Shown: positions 16,259 to 25,676 of the stretch, piece after piece | Layout of the letters: the number at the start of each line of letters is the position of its first letter | How positions within the stretch are numbered: position 1 is the first letter of the stretch | Assembly: GCF_004799645.1 (NCBI RefSeq) | Contig: NZ_CP031306.1 | Span: forward strand, 558,001 to 622,000 | DNA: 64,000 bases | Reading direction: 5' to 3' | Origin: Natronorubrum bangense | Lineage (GTDB): Archaea; Halobacteriota; Halobacteria; Halobacteriales; Natrialbaceae | Translations under genes and position numbers: made by a program | The notes under the pieces: model-generated | What the model was told of the DNA's origin: nothing | The model's input: only the letters and a program-made list of their open reading frames with translations | The model's database searches: none

Positions 16259-17749
16259 GTGGTGATCGTTCAGGTGAACAACACGATCATCCTTGATGAC
16301 GGTGCTGGCGTCGACCTCGAGTCGACCGAGGGTCGACGTAACCTGTCGGTGCTTGGTGCGGGAAGCAAGCAGCGTTCTGACGACGAGACAATCGGTGAGT
16401 GGGGAATCGGCAAGGGGGCGATCATCGCGAAGGGCGCGGTTCGCATTTGGAGTCACGACACTGCACTGTGCTTTGACTATCGAGATCAACGCGACTCGGG
16501 ACCGTGGGCAGATGTCAGCAGTCGCGATGGCCAACTCGTGAACGCTGAACATCATCTCGAGGGGATGCTCGTCGAGATCGATCACTACGAGGACGAGGTT
16601 CCCGATCCAGACAGTTACCGCTGGCGGCGCTACGTCCGCGATCTTCGCAAGCGGTTCGCGTATGTCCAGTCACGGACGGACGTCTCGGTCGTGATCAATG
16701 GCGAACCGATCGACAAGGGCGATCCACTCGAGGCGGTGGCCGACTCACCACACCCGTCGATCACACGCGAAACTGAGGATGCGATTCTCGCACTCGAGTA
16801 CACGCCTCACGAGGGACTCGACATCTACAGCAACGGACTGTACGTGACGACAAAGCGCGAGTACGGCATTGGTGGGATGATCGTCTCGAAGGGGAATCTG
16901 ACGCTGAATTTTGCGCGTAATGAAACCCAGTCTGGTTGTGAGCGCTGGCAGCGGATCAACAACGCCCTCGAGCAGGCTCGTGACGATCTGTATGCGGATG
17001 TCTCGGATGACCGGCTGACTGCTGAGAGTCGGGAAGTGATGGTTGAAGCGATGGCATCCGAGTCAGAATCGGACGAGCAGTGGGCCGATCGCAAGCTGTT
17101 CCAGTTGGCAACCGAGTCTCGCATCAGTCTCGAGGAGATCCAGTCAGCTCCAAGCATTGGGTGGGTTGACGGTGCCCAGAAAGGTGCGGACAAACTCGTC
17201 GAGCGTGGCTACGTCGTCCTCGATACGAGTGATGCGGCAACCCAACGGCTTCACGCTCTCGCCAGCGACGAGAACATATCGATAGTGGTGCCAGAGACGT
17301 TTGATGTTGGCGAGCGGGCAGAATCTGAGGGTGTGTGGACGGGCTATCATCGCATCGAGGATGAATCGCAATTGAACGCTGACCAGCAGCGGTATCTTCG
17401 CTTCGCTCGAGTGCTTGCAAGGGAACTTGGAATTGAGCGAGATGTGTACTACGGCGAGGCGAGCGCCGATGCCTGGACTGATGGCAGGACGCACATCGTG
17501 ATCACCGACTCGGCCGTGACGAGCCGCCAGCGTGCCGTCTGGATGCACGATCTATATCTGGTGATGCTGCACGAAGCAGCTCACGACACCTCGAGTCGCG
17601 ATCGGCCCTCTCATGGACATCACTTCAAGAGCACGTTTCGGTCGCTCGTTGAGGATCCAGGTAATCGGAGTTCGTTCGCGGAACTTGTCCAGCAGGTCGT
17701 CGATGAAGGATTCGGGTCCGTGTTCGAATGGTACGGGGTGGGGTGCTAG
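16259..17749 (+). CDS. GHKL (Bergerat-fold) ATPase fused to a zinc-metallopeptidase-like domain, N-box missing
   Basis: The 496-residue frame opens with GTG straight into the ATP-binding fold. Motif II is IILDDGAGVD (about residue 13) and motif III is GEWGIGKGAI (about residue 47), the pattern of Hsp90/MutL/histidine-kinase-type ATPases. A transducer-like region follows. The last 150 residues contain VMLHEAAHDTSSRDRPSHGHHF, an HExxH metalloprotease signature with a downstream His. Motif I (the ExxxN helix) would be encoded before 16259 but is absent, and that frame has a stop. The gene is therefore probably 5'-truncated and inactive as an ATPase. ATPase-protease fusions of this kind are plausible conflict or defence proteins. 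That is inference. Confidence 0.7.
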   Translation: MVIVQVNNTIILDDGAGVDLESTEGRRNLSVLGAGSKQRSDDETIGEWGIGKGAIIAKGAVRIWSHDTALCFDYRDQRDSGPWADVSSRDGQLVNAEHHLEGMLVEIDHYEDEVPDPDSYRWRRYVRDLRKRFAYVQSRTDVSVVINGEPIDKGDPLEAVADSPHPSITRETEDAILALEYTPHEGLDIYSNGLYVTTKREYGIGGMIVSKGNLTLNFARNETQSGCERWQRINNALEQARDDLYADVSDDRLTAESREVMVEAMASESESDEQWADRKLFQLATESRISLEEIQSAPSIGWVDGAQKGADKLVERGYVVLDTSDAATQRLHALASDENISIVVPETFDVGERAESEGVWTGYHRIEDESQLNADQQRYLRFARVLARELGIERDVYYGEASADAWTDGRTHIVITDSAVTSRQRAVWMHDLYLVMLHEAAHDTSSRDRPSHGHHFKSTFRSLVEDPGNRSSFAELVQQVVDEGFGSVFEWYGVGC

Positions 17750-17797
17750 CAGAACGTAGTCATCGCTTCTGGCCAAGTTCGGTAATGATTCGCCGAG

Positions 17798-18212
17798 CTA
17801 GAGCGTGTCAAACGAGTTGATCACATCACTCCTCGAGTACGTATCGACTATGTCTTGTTTGTCAAAGTCAGAATCGTCGCTCCAGATGGCAGTATCGCTG
17901 ACGACCGCACACGCGAGGTACAGCACGTCGTCGGGGTCGGTGTCTCCGATTGCTGCGTCTGCCCTCTCGATAGCCGGATAGAAGTCGTCGATAAGGACGA
18001 CCTCAATGTACTGGAACAGGAGGCCGGTGAACTGTGCCACTCGATCCGGTTCCATTCCGGATTTTCTACGATCAGGTCTTCGTAGTTCTTGACCTCGTCG
18101 CGGACAAACGCGGGCTCAAAAGATCTGGTTCGAGTGTAACGATGAGCTCCCGCGTTTTCGAGTCAGCGATGAGTGCAGAGATGACGACGTTGGCGTCAAT
18201 GACCAGTTTCAT
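17798..18212 (-). pseudogene. Decayed PIN-domain (VapC-type) toxin, two frameshifts
   Basis: From ATG at 18212 the frame reads MKLVIDANVVISALIADSKT (a classic PIN start with the first Asp) and soon ends. The continuation FVRDEVKNYEDLIVE lies in a second frame. The remainder (EPDRVAQFTGLLFQYIEVV ... DPDDVLYLACAVVSDTAIWSDDSDF, with the C-terminal acidic residues) is in a third frame. One missing base near 18112 and one missing A in the AAAA run near 18062 explain both shifts. It sits directly after its antitoxin gene. No functional toxin can be made. Confidence 0.7.
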
Positions 18213-18221
18213 TCGTCGAGT

Positions 18222-18530
18222 CTACGCCGATTCTTCTTCGACGCGCTTTCGTCCACGTTCGTTGATTGTATCAGCGATTTCCTGAACGTCACGCTCGGTG
18301 AGTTCGCTCTCGCTGGTGAGTTCGTCCATCATTTCGAGCGCTTCGATCTTCTCCTGGATGGCCTGTCGCGTGACCTCGCTCCAGTTGATCTCCGGATGCT
18401 TTTCCATTCGCTCTTTGAGGTCGTCGTCCACGTTAACCGTGATACTGGGTATACAGAAACCTACGTAGACACAGAATACTGTGTCTCTCGGTGCGTCCGT
18501 TTCCTTGCACGTAGAAGTCTCACGGTACAA
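18222..18530 (-). CDS. RHH antitoxin partner of the decayed PIN toxin; start codon uncertain
   Basis: The body (ITVNVDDDLKERMEKHPEIN, WSEVTRQAIQEKIEALEMMDEL) is a ribbon-helix-helix antitoxin of VapB type. The expected start would be MPSITVNV, but the codon is ATA (18452-18450). A GTG at 18431 (VDDDLKER) is a possible substitute. The longer frame from ATG at 18530 runs through a perfect palindrome at 18468-18485 that looks like the operator, so it is unlikely to be the true start. The locus therefore seems to have lost both the antitoxin start and the toxin frame. Confidence 0.55.
   Translation of the reverse strand: MYRETSTCKETDAPRDTVFCVYVGFCIPSITVNVDDDLKERMEKHPEINWSEVTRQAIQEKIEALEMMDELTSESELTERDVQEIADTINERGRKRVEEESA
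18468..18485 (-). promoter_or_regulatory. Palindromic operator of the decayed VapBC locus
   Basis: GACACAGAATACTGTGTC is a perfect 7-base inverted repeat with a 4-base centre. It lies 16 bases upstream of the expected antitoxin start. Confidence 0.5.
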
Positions 18531-18667
18531 AGGCCAACCCGCTCGACAGTCGAATTGGGTCCGGTGTTCGCGTTTTGTCCGAATCCAGGTACTGTGGACT
18601 CGAATTCCGGTAGTACCACCTATCGCAAATAGCCAAGCACGACAAAAGGTTGCGTATTCCAGTCCGC

Positions 18668-18675
18668 ATTATATC
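18668..18675 (+). promoter_or_regulatory. TATA-like box for the DUF305 gene
   Basis: ATTATATC lies 26-33 bases upstream of the ATG at 18702, the spacing of a leaderless haloarchaeal promoter. Confidence 0.5.
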
Positions 18676-18701
18676 AGATAGGTGGGTGGAATCATAATAC
18701 T

Positions 18702-19430
18702 ATGGCGGCTAATCCAACACGACGTCAGATGCTCTGTGCGACTGGAGCCGCGAGCACGGCCGGATTCGCGGGCTACGTGACCACTGGGAGACAGGACGAC
18801 GAGGATGAGGACGAAGACACCGAATTCAACGCCGTGGACGTCATGTTCGTACGGATGATGATCCCACATCACGAGGGGGCGATCCAGATGGCCGAACTCG
18901 TCCCGGCGCGAACCGACCGGGAAGAATTACGCGATCTCCGCACCGAGATAATCGAGGAGCAAGAAGCCGAGATCGATCTCATGTGTGAATTGCTCGACGA
19001 TGCCGGCGTCGCTGGTTGTGATGAGGTAGGGGGCATGATGCCCCACGAGATGGGAGAGATGATGCGCGGCAACGGGATGCACGGTAACGATGACGAGATG
19101 CACGACGACGATGAGATGGGTAACGGAATGCACGACGACGATGAGATGGGCGACGGAATGGGTCCCGACGAGATGGAGGAGATGATGCCGCGAGAGCACA
19201 TGATGACCCACGACGACAGGCGTGAACTCCGTCGCGCCGAAAACGAGGAGTTCGATTGCCTGTTCGCCGAACACATGATCCGTCACCACGAAGGTGCCGT
19301 CGCAATGTCCGAACACATCTTGAACGAGGGTGAATCCGAGCGCATTGCCGACCTCGCGGACGATATTATCGACGCCCAGCAGGAAGAGATTGAACTGATG
19401 GAGGAGTGGCGAAATGACTGGAATTGTTGA
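18702..19430 (+). CDS. DUF305 metal-binding protein, Tat-exported
   Basis: The 242-residue protein carries a Tat signal (TRRQMLCATGAASTAGFAGY). It has two DUF305 half-domains: FVRMMIPHHEGAIQMAELVP with its downstream helix (about residues 50-105), and LFAEHMIRHHEGAVAMSEHI (about residues 187-240). Both keep the MIxHHEGAxxM motif. The linker between them is rich in Met, His and Asp (repeats of HDDDEMG), suitable for binding soft metals. DUF305 proteins occur with copper-handling genes. The copper P-type ATPase 700 bases downstream fits a joint role in copper tolerance at the cell surface. Function is inferred from family context. Confidence 0.85.
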   Translation: MAANPTRRQMLCATGAASTAGFAGYVTTGRQDDEDEDEDTEFNAVDVMFVRMMIPHHEGAIQMAELVPARTDREELRDLRTEIIEEQEAEIDLMCELLDDAGVAGCDEVGGMMPHEMGEMMRGNGMHGNDDEMHDDDEMGNGMHDDDEMGDGMGPDEMEEMMPREHMMTHDDRRELRRAENEEFDCLFAEHMIRHHEGAVAMSEHILNEGESERIADLADDIIDAQQEEIELMEEWRNDWNC

Positions 19431-19431
19431 T

Positions 19432-20007
19432 TTTTGACATCCTCCTCCGCGTAAACGCGGAGGAATCCCGAGCGGTGGGAGTTTCAGGTTCGCAACCATG
19501 ACTCCGCCACTTTGCGGGAGTCCGCATCTAACCCAGCCATCGTGACGGTGGCTGCCTGGCCATGCCAAGTGGCCGTTACTCCTATCCTCGGCGTCGTCGA
19601 CGTTCGTGGTTGTTTTCGCTCGGCGAACGCTGAGTCAGCGTCAACAGACTCGGAGGTATCGTGGGCTTGTTGAAACAGGAGGCACGCGACCGCACTCTTC
19701 TGGAATGCGGTGTTCACCGCCTGCCTTTCGGATACTGCCTCGTTACATGGGCGGACAGGCCGTCGTCCGAGAGACTGTATCTCTCGTGATCACGAAAATC
19801 TCCGATTTTCGAACGACCTCCGAAGGTCGTTCGGAATCCGCTCCGTTCCGACCTAACCTTACCGACGTATAGAGATTCCTGTAACTTGAACGTTAGGATT
19901 GGAAACTCGGCTATGTTCTTGACGGTGGAACGTGGCACTAAGTGACGGCGCGTATCCACAGCCTGAAGGCCGTGGTATTGCGCCTGTTCAGAGTATAACA
20001 CACCCAA
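19432..20007 (-). mobile_element. Internally deleted IS200/IS605-type element (MITE-like)
   Basis: The right end at 19432-19475 reads, on the minus strand, GGGATTCCTCCGCGTTTACGCGGAGGAGGATGTCAA in two halves. The distal end near 19955-19985 has a CCACGGCCTTCAGGCTGTGG hairpin, typical of left ends of haloarchaeal IS605-like elements. Between them are only short frames, including a possible transposase tail (ESVDADSAFAERKQPRTST, about 19500-19650) and an inverted-repeat cluster shared with 8508-8544. It separates the DUF305 gene from the copper pump. Boundaries are approximate. Confidence 0.55.
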
Positions 20008-20138
20008 TAATTAGGATCCTGTGTGACGAATAACAAGAACAGCGGCCATCATCGAATCCCGCCGTTCGTTCCTCACGGGCGTTTCTTCGGTGAAAGACTC
20101 GACGAATTTGGGGAACAGCTGCAACGGAGGCATTACCC

Positions 20139-22400
20139 ATGTCACAATACGATCCCGCGGATACACCTGATTCGCATCACGTCCACGAAGACCAAACACG
20201 GGACGAAAAGCCCACCGACCGTGATTGTCCCTGCTGTCGAGTCTGTGGACTGACCACTGAACGGACCGAGCGTCCCGAAGAGCCGCCGGATCGGCACGAA
20301 CACCGAGAGGAAGAGCACACGGAACACGCTCATGAGCCGTCCGATCACGCACACGAAGATCACGCTGACCAAGAGGCGCACGTCGATCACGCCGGTCATG
20401 AAGAGATGTTCAAGCAGCGCTTTTTCGTCTGCCTCGTGCTCTCCCTTCCGGTACTATACTACAGCCCGATGCTCCAGGATTGGTTCGGCTACGCGGCCGT
20501 GACGTTCCCCGGCAGCGAGTTCGTCGGGCCAGTTCTCGGTACGATCGTCTTCCTCTACGGTGGAATTCCGTTCCTCCGGATGGGCGCAGTCGAGGCGCGG
20601 AACCGCGAACCGGGGATGATGCTGTTGATCTCGCTGGCGATCACCGTCGCGTTCGTCTACAGCGTCGCCGCGGTCGCGTTCGGGATCGGCGAACCGTTCT
20701 TCTGGGAACTTGTTACGTTAGTCGTCATCTTCTTACTCGGCCACTGGATCGAGATGCGCAGCGTCCGGCGCGCCTCGGGCGCGCTCGACGAGTTAGCCGA
20801 GCTGATGCCGGACACAGCCGAACGGATCACCGAGGACGGTGAGTCCGAAGAAGTCCGCGTTGACGAACTCACTGAAGACGACCTTGTGCTCGTGCGGCCG
20901 GGTGCGAACGTTCCCGCTGATGGCGTTGTCGAGGAGGGCGAATCAAACGTCTCCGAGGCGATGATTACCGGCGAGTCCCGACCAGTCAAGAAGGAACCTG
21001 GCGACGAAGTGATCGGCGGGACGACTAACCGCGACGGCAGCCTCCGGGTGCGCGTGACCGCGACGGGCGAGGAGACGACGCTCTCAGGTATCATGCGGCT
21101 GGTCGAGGAGGCCCAGCAGAGTAAATCGCGGACGCAGGTGCTCGCTGATCGAGCCGCGGGCTGGCTGTTCTACGCGGCAATCGCCGTGGCGGCCGTCACG
21201 GCCGTCGCGTGGACTGTCGCTGCCGGATTCGGGTTGACAGTCGTGGAACGGGTCGTCACCGTACTCGTGATCGCGTGCCCACATGCACTGGGACTCGCCG
21301 TCCCGCTAGTTGTCGCCATCAACACGACGATGGCCGCGCAAAACGGCATGCTGATCCGCGATCGGATCGCCATGGAAGAGGCACGTAACCTCGATACGAT
21401 CGTCTTCGACAAGACGGGGACCCTCACAAAAGGTGAGCAGGGGGTCGTCGATGTGGCCACGACCGACGATTGGGATGAGGACGAGCAACTGGCAGTGATG
21501 GCTGCTGCCGAAGGCGACTCCGAACACATGATCGCGGAGGCGATCCGTGAGGAGGCCGATGAAAGAGGGCTTTCCGTACCAGGTGTACGCGAATTCGAGG
21601 CGATCGAAGGCCGCGGGGTCCGCGCGACCGTTGAAGTCGAAGCGGCGGCGACTCCCGGCGTGGACGGGGATAGCGTGCGAGACGGCGAGACGGTCCACGT
21701 CGGTGGACCCAACTTGCTACGCTATCTTGATGTTGAACCGGACGACGACCTCAAAGCGTTCGCCGACGAGGCCGGCGAACGCGGCCAGGGAGTCGTCTAC
21801 CTGCTTCGAAACGGCGAAGCCGTGGGCGCAGTCGCACTCGCGGACGTGATCCGGGATGAAAGTTTCGAGGCGATCGACGCGCTCCACGAGCTGGATGTCG
21901 AGGTCGCAATGCTCACCGGCGATACGGAAGACGTCGCCCGCGCCGTCTCCGAGGAACTCGACATAGACACGTTCTTCGCCGAAGTCCTTCCGGAAGACAA
22001 GGACAAGAAGATCATCGAACTCCAAGACCAGGGTAAACTGGTAGCGATGGTTGGCGACGGGGTGAACGACGCGCCCGCACTGACGCGTTCCGACGTCGGA
22101 ATCGCCATCGGCTCGGGTACCGACGTCGCCGTGGAATCCGCTGATGTCGTCCTCGTGGAGAACGATCCGCGAGACGTTGCACACCTCGTGCAGTTGAGCC
22201 GGAAGAGCTACCGGAAGATGCAGGAAAACCTTGTGTGGGCGGCCGGCTACAACGTGTTCGCGCTGCCGCTTGCTGCTGGCGTGTTGGCTCCGATCGGCAT
22301 CCTACTTTCACCAGCTATCGGTGCCGTCCTGATGTCGGCGAGCACTGTCATCGTCGCAATCAACGCCCAACTCCTGCGAGGGGCTGATATCACAGTATGA
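20139..22400 (+). CDS. copB: CPH-type copper-translocating P-type ATPase (CopB-like, P1B-3)
   Basis: The 753-residue pump has a 90-residue N-terminus rich in His plus a CPCCRVCG cluster, the metal-sensing tail of CopB-type ATPases, in place of a standard HMA domain. Eight hydrophobic helices follow. The actuator has ITGESRPV and the ion-binding transmembrane motif is CPHALG. The phosphorylation site is DKTGTLTKG and the hinge is [10 protein letters not shown]. The nucleotide domain has SEHM where most relatives have SEHP. Exporters of this type move Cu(II)/Cu(I) or Ag(I) out of the cell. A GGAGG Shine-Dalgarno-like run precedes the ATG. The DUF305 protein upstream supports a copper role. Confidence 0.88.
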   Translation: MSQYDPADTPDSHHVHEDQTRDEKPTDRDCPCCRVCGLTTERTERPEEPPDRHEHREEEHTEHAHEPSDHAHEDHADQEAHVDHAGHEEMFKQRFFVCLVLSLPVLYYSPMLQDWFGYAAVTFPGSEFVGPVLGTIVFLYGGIPFLRMGAVEARNREPGMMLLISLAITVAFVYSVAAVAFGIGEPFFWELVTLVVIFLLGHWIEMRSVRRASGALDELAELMPDTAERITEDGESEEVRVDELTEDDLVLVRPGANVPADGVVEEGESNVSEAMITGESRPVKKEPGDEVIGGTTNRDGSLRVRVTATGEETTLSGIMRLVEEAQQSKSRTQVLADRAAGWLFYAAIAVAAVTAVAWTVAAGFGLTVVERVVTVLVIACPHALGLAVPLVVAINTTMAAQNGMLIRDRIAMEEARNLDTIVFDKTGTLTKGEQGVVDVATTDDWDEDEQLAVMAAAEGDSEHMIAEAIREEADERGLSVPGVREFEAIEGRGVRATVEVEAAATPGVDGDSVRDGETVHVGGPNLLRYLDVEPDDDLKAFADEAGERGQGVVYLLRNGEAVGAVALADVIRDESFEAIDALHELDVEVAMLTGDTEDVARAVSEELDIDTFFAEVLPEDKDKKIIELQDQGKLVAMVGDGVNDAPALTRSDVGIAIGSGTDVAVESADVVLVENDPRDVAHLVQLSRKSYRKMQENLVWAAGYNVFALPLAAGVLAPIGILLSPAIGAVLMSASTVIVAINAQLLRGADITV

Positions 22401-23917
22401 GTTGGCCTCCGATCAGTAGCTTACTGATGAGGAAGACCGTTGAGAGACGGTGAGAGACGCTCACGAATTCATTAGCCGGGATGATGTAGTACTTCCACCA
22501 TTTTTCTTCTTGAGGCTATACCTCAACCGACTCTGGGTGAAATGCAGAAATGAGGATGGACTTGCCACGGACAGATGAAGTGACAGCTGACGGCCTTCGG
22601 ATGTTTCTCTGGTTCTGTGCGACGATTCATGCTGTTCAGCGAATAAAAGTGGGCGCACCCCCTCAATCTCGAGTCTGTCGAAACGATACTCGAGACGTCC
22701 CGTGGACAGCTGTCGTCTTCAGATATCCATCCAAGACCGTCGTTTGCGTAGACTGCCGAGACTGCTCGAGAAGGCATACCAACCCACTAACCAATCGCGA
22801 TCGCGTGTATCGAGCGTTGTTTCCTGAGAGTGTCGCCCTCTCTCGAGGCTGGAATCAAGCCGGTGTCGGTGGCTGTTGGCCGGCTGGAGTCCACCGGGGT
22901 CCGTCCCTCAGATTCGGCCACGAATTGGCCGCGTTGTAGTTGTGGATGACTTCGGGTGAACGACCTCCGATGTCGGTGACCGACTGGCCGTGATCGACGC
23001 CTTGATTCGACCCACAGATGCGGTGGTGAATCCACCGCTGTTCGACTGTCGATTCCGACTCGATTTTCGGCCTCCGTTCCGGCTCCGAATCAGCCTTGTC
23101 GAGTCACCACTTCGTGGAGGGCCGGCCACCTCCTGATCGTGGCGACAGACTGGACGATCTTCGACCCACGTTCGGTGACCGAATCCAGCGGTTGTATCAG
23201 TTTGTCGAGAGACCGTTGAGTGATGACCGTTGGCCAGCTGATCGATGACCACAGACGCGGCGGGACACCGCTTCGAGTTTGAGGGATGAACGTCGCGATC
23301 GCCGGTCGGAATCTCTCCATCGAAATCGATCAGCCGGCGAGTGGGGTTTTCCCCGTCGCGATCTCACTGATCGTTGACGTCGACGCAGTTGCGATGGGAC
23401 ACTTGCAATCTGGAGTCTCCGGTGGGAAGTCGGGAAAACGTCTCACTCTTCTGACCATGATCGCCCTCACCGAGAGTCTCCCGAGATCCGGTCGACTCTC
23501 TCCTCTCGAATGGCTGAAACAACGGTGGCAAACCGAACGGGGGTGAGATGTTTTCAACCCAATCGGCGACATTATCGCGGAGGCCTGAGCCGAGCTACTA
23601 ATGATGCTGTTCATCGCTGTCACTGTTGTCACGCTTTTCACACTGGCTGCTACTGTTGTTGCCGTGGCCCTGCTGGTACTGGCTGGGTCGAATACTGCTG
23701 ACTCAAGCTGTAACTGTTCAATCTGCTCGAGGACGGAAGGCTGCCACTACTGCTTGAGCGGTCAGCCAAAACAGCCGTCACAATGGAGGTTTCCCTTGAG
23801 GCTACCAGAGGCGAATTCTGGACGATTTGGGACGTGGAGCGTGTGTCCCGTCTTTGCAGTGTACGGCCGAGCGACCAACGTAGTGAGCGATGCCGAAGAC
23901 GAAGATGGTTAGTAAGA
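22401..23917. other. 1.5-kb region without a supportable gene
   Basis: Several frames of 80-130 codons are open on both strands, but none has a convincing composition, start context or recognisable motif. The most protein-like is 23601-23912 (+), with one N-terminal hydrophobic helix and an SCNCSICSRTEGC Cys cluster. A small palindrome, TTGAGGCTATACCTCAA, lies at 22510-22526. The base composition suggests decayed coding DNA. Confidence 0.4.
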
Positions 23918-24760
23918 TTACTCAAGTACCCTGGAGGAAAGCCGTTCGGCGGCCGCGGCGATGAGTGCCGAGACGGTGACGATGATCGCTCCGATGGCGT
24001 TCACCGTCGGCTCCAGGCCGTAATCGATCATTCCGAAGATGACGACGGGGAGCGTCTGGTTCTGAGTGCTCACCCAAAAGAACGTTTGCGTGAAGTTATC
24101 GAACGAGATGGTGAACGCGAAGAACATTCCTGCGATGATGCCAGGAGCAATAAGCGGGAGGGTAACTTCGTAGAAAGTCCGGAGCTCACTCGCGCCGAGG
24201 TTCATGGCAGCCTCTTCAACTGATCTGTCGAACTGGTAGAGTTGCGTTGAGACGATCAGGACGACGAACGGTAGGCAAATCAGGATGTGTCCAATGACGA
24301 GTGACAGCGTCGTGCCTTGGATTCCGAGTAGATTGAAGAACGTGAGACCTGCAATCCCGGTGACGATCCACGGAACGACAATCGGGACGAGTGTGAACGT
24401 GTAGAGGATGTCGGATTGAAGCCAGCGGCTACTAAACCGGCTGCGGACGAGCCCGAGCGCTGCGAGCGTGCCCACGACACCTGCGCCGAGTGCTGAGATG
24501 ACTCCAATTTGCAAGCTGGTGATAAGAGAGTTGACGATTCGTTCGTTATGGTCTGGTGGGAGCAGATTCGCATACCACTCCAGAGAGAATCCATCCATTG
24601 GGAACGAAGGGAACGACTTCGGAGTGAACGACAACACGATCACGACAGCGATAGGTACGTACAGGAACAGGAACAACAACAGGAGATGCGACTTGAAGAG
24701 CCGATCGATCATTCCATCTGAGAGATCGATGCGTTTTATAGCTACTCGAATCGGGTTCAC
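23918..24760 (-). CDS. potC: ABC transporter permease, PotC type
   Basis: A 280-residue membrane protein with six predicted helices. It has the binding-protein-dependent permease EAA loop (VEEAAMNLGASELRTFYEVTLP, about residues 180-200), which docks on the ATPase. A MetI-like fold and final position in a D-A-B-C gene order are typical of spermidine/putrescine importers. Related systems carry thiamine, iron or other cationic or anionic solutes, so the substrate is not certain. It overlaps the upstream permease gene by four bases (24757-24760). It is probably translated from the same polycistronic transcript that begins near 28000. Confidence 0.82.
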   Translation of the reverse strand: MNPIRVAIKRIDLSDGMIDRLFKSHLLLLFLFLYVPIAVVIVLSFTPKSFPSFPMDGFSLEWYANLLPPDHNERIVNSLITSLQIGVISALGAGVVGTLAALGLVRSRFSSRWLQSDILYTFTLVPIVVPWIVTGIAGLTFFNLLGIQGTTLSLVIGHILICLPFVVLIVSTQLYQFDRSVEEAAMNLGASELRTFYEVTLPLIAPGIIAGMFFAFTISFDNFTQTFFWVSTQNQTLPVVIFGMIDYGLEPTVNAIGAIIVTVSALIAAAAERLSSRVLE

Positions 24761-25674
24761 GCGTTGTCACCTCCGTACATTCCTTCCAGTCCAATGACGC
24801 GGTTGAAAACATACACCAGCGCTAACACGAGAACGGTGAAGATTACTGCGACGGCACTACCGACTTCCCACGACTGGAGTTCAAGGAACATGCTACCGAT
24901 CAGATTCGCGATCATGCTATTTTGCGCACCACCGAGGAGTTCCGGAACGACGAACGCGCCGAACGAGAGCACGAACACGAGCATTACGCCGGCCCCGACG
25001 CCTGGGGCAGACTGTGGAAGCGTAATTTCAATGAACGCTTCAAGTCTGTTTGCCCCGAGGTTCTTTGCGGACTCGATTTGACTCCGGTCGATGTTCGATA
25101 GCGAGGAGTAAACTGGGAGCAACATGAAGGGGAGGAACACGTGAACAAGCCCGATCACGACGGCCGGCTTGGTGAACATGACTTCCACTGGGCCGGCGCC
25201 GACGAAGCTCAAGAGGTAGTTGACCAGTCCACCGTCACCGAAGACCTGCCGCCATGCGTACGTTCGGATCACGATGTTCATCCAGAACGGCAGGATGAAC
25301 AGCAGCAAGAACAGGTTCTTGTATTTGATATCCGAAAACGCGAGGTAGTAGGCGGCTGGGTAAACGAGGACGAGGGTTATGACAGTGGTAGCGACGGCGA
25401 TAACGAAAGAATCCCAGAGGATGGATAGGTAGACCGAACGAGTAAAGAATTCGACGTAGTTGCTGAGCGTAAGTTCGACGCCGACGACCCCATCTATTAA
25501 CGGGGCGCTTTCAAAGAAACTGTAGCTGATGATAATCACAAATGGGAGGACGAGGAACATCCCAATCCAGAGCACCGCTGGTGCGATTTGTAGGAACCGG
25601 AACCAATCTGAATCAAATAACCGGCGGACAATTGAGCGTGTCTCGCTGGGTGGCTCAGTCGTTCGTTTAGCCAT
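24757..25674 (-). CDS. potB: ABC transporter permease, PotB type
   Basis: The 305-residue permease has six hydrophobic helices and an EAA loop (IESAKNLGANRLEAFIEITLP). Its cytoplasmic N-terminus is about 30 residues. It starts two bases after the ATPase stop and overlaps the PotC-type gene at its end. It should pair with that gene to form the heterodimeric channel of the importer. The substrate is assigned only by similarity to polyamine-type systems. Confidence 0.82.
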   Translation of the reverse strand: MAKRTTEPPSETRSIVRRLFDSDWFRFLQIAPAVLWIGMFLVLPFVIIISYSFFESAPLIDGVVGVELTLSNYVEFFTRSVYLSILWDSFVIAVATTVITLVLVYPAAYYLAFSDIKYKNLFLLLFILPFWMNIVIRTYAWRQVFGDGGLVNYLLSFVGAGPVEVMFTKPAVVIGLVHVFLPFMLLPVYSSLSNIDRSQIESAKNLGANRLEAFIEITLPQSAPGVGAGVMLVFVLSFGAFVVPELLGGAQNSMIANLIGSMFLELQSWEVGSAVAVIFTVLVLALVYVFNRVIGLEGMYGGDNA

Positions 25675-25676
25675 CC

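Noticed and set aside
22550..22939. 129-residue ORF after the copper pump
   Set aside because: Composition is balanced and rich in Cys/Arg with no motif, and codon bias differs from the neighbours. Not supportable as a gene.
23601..23912. Possible small membrane protein with a Cys cluster
   Set aside because: One hydrophobic stretch and a Cys-rich segment are suggestive, but no start context, neighbour or family supports it.
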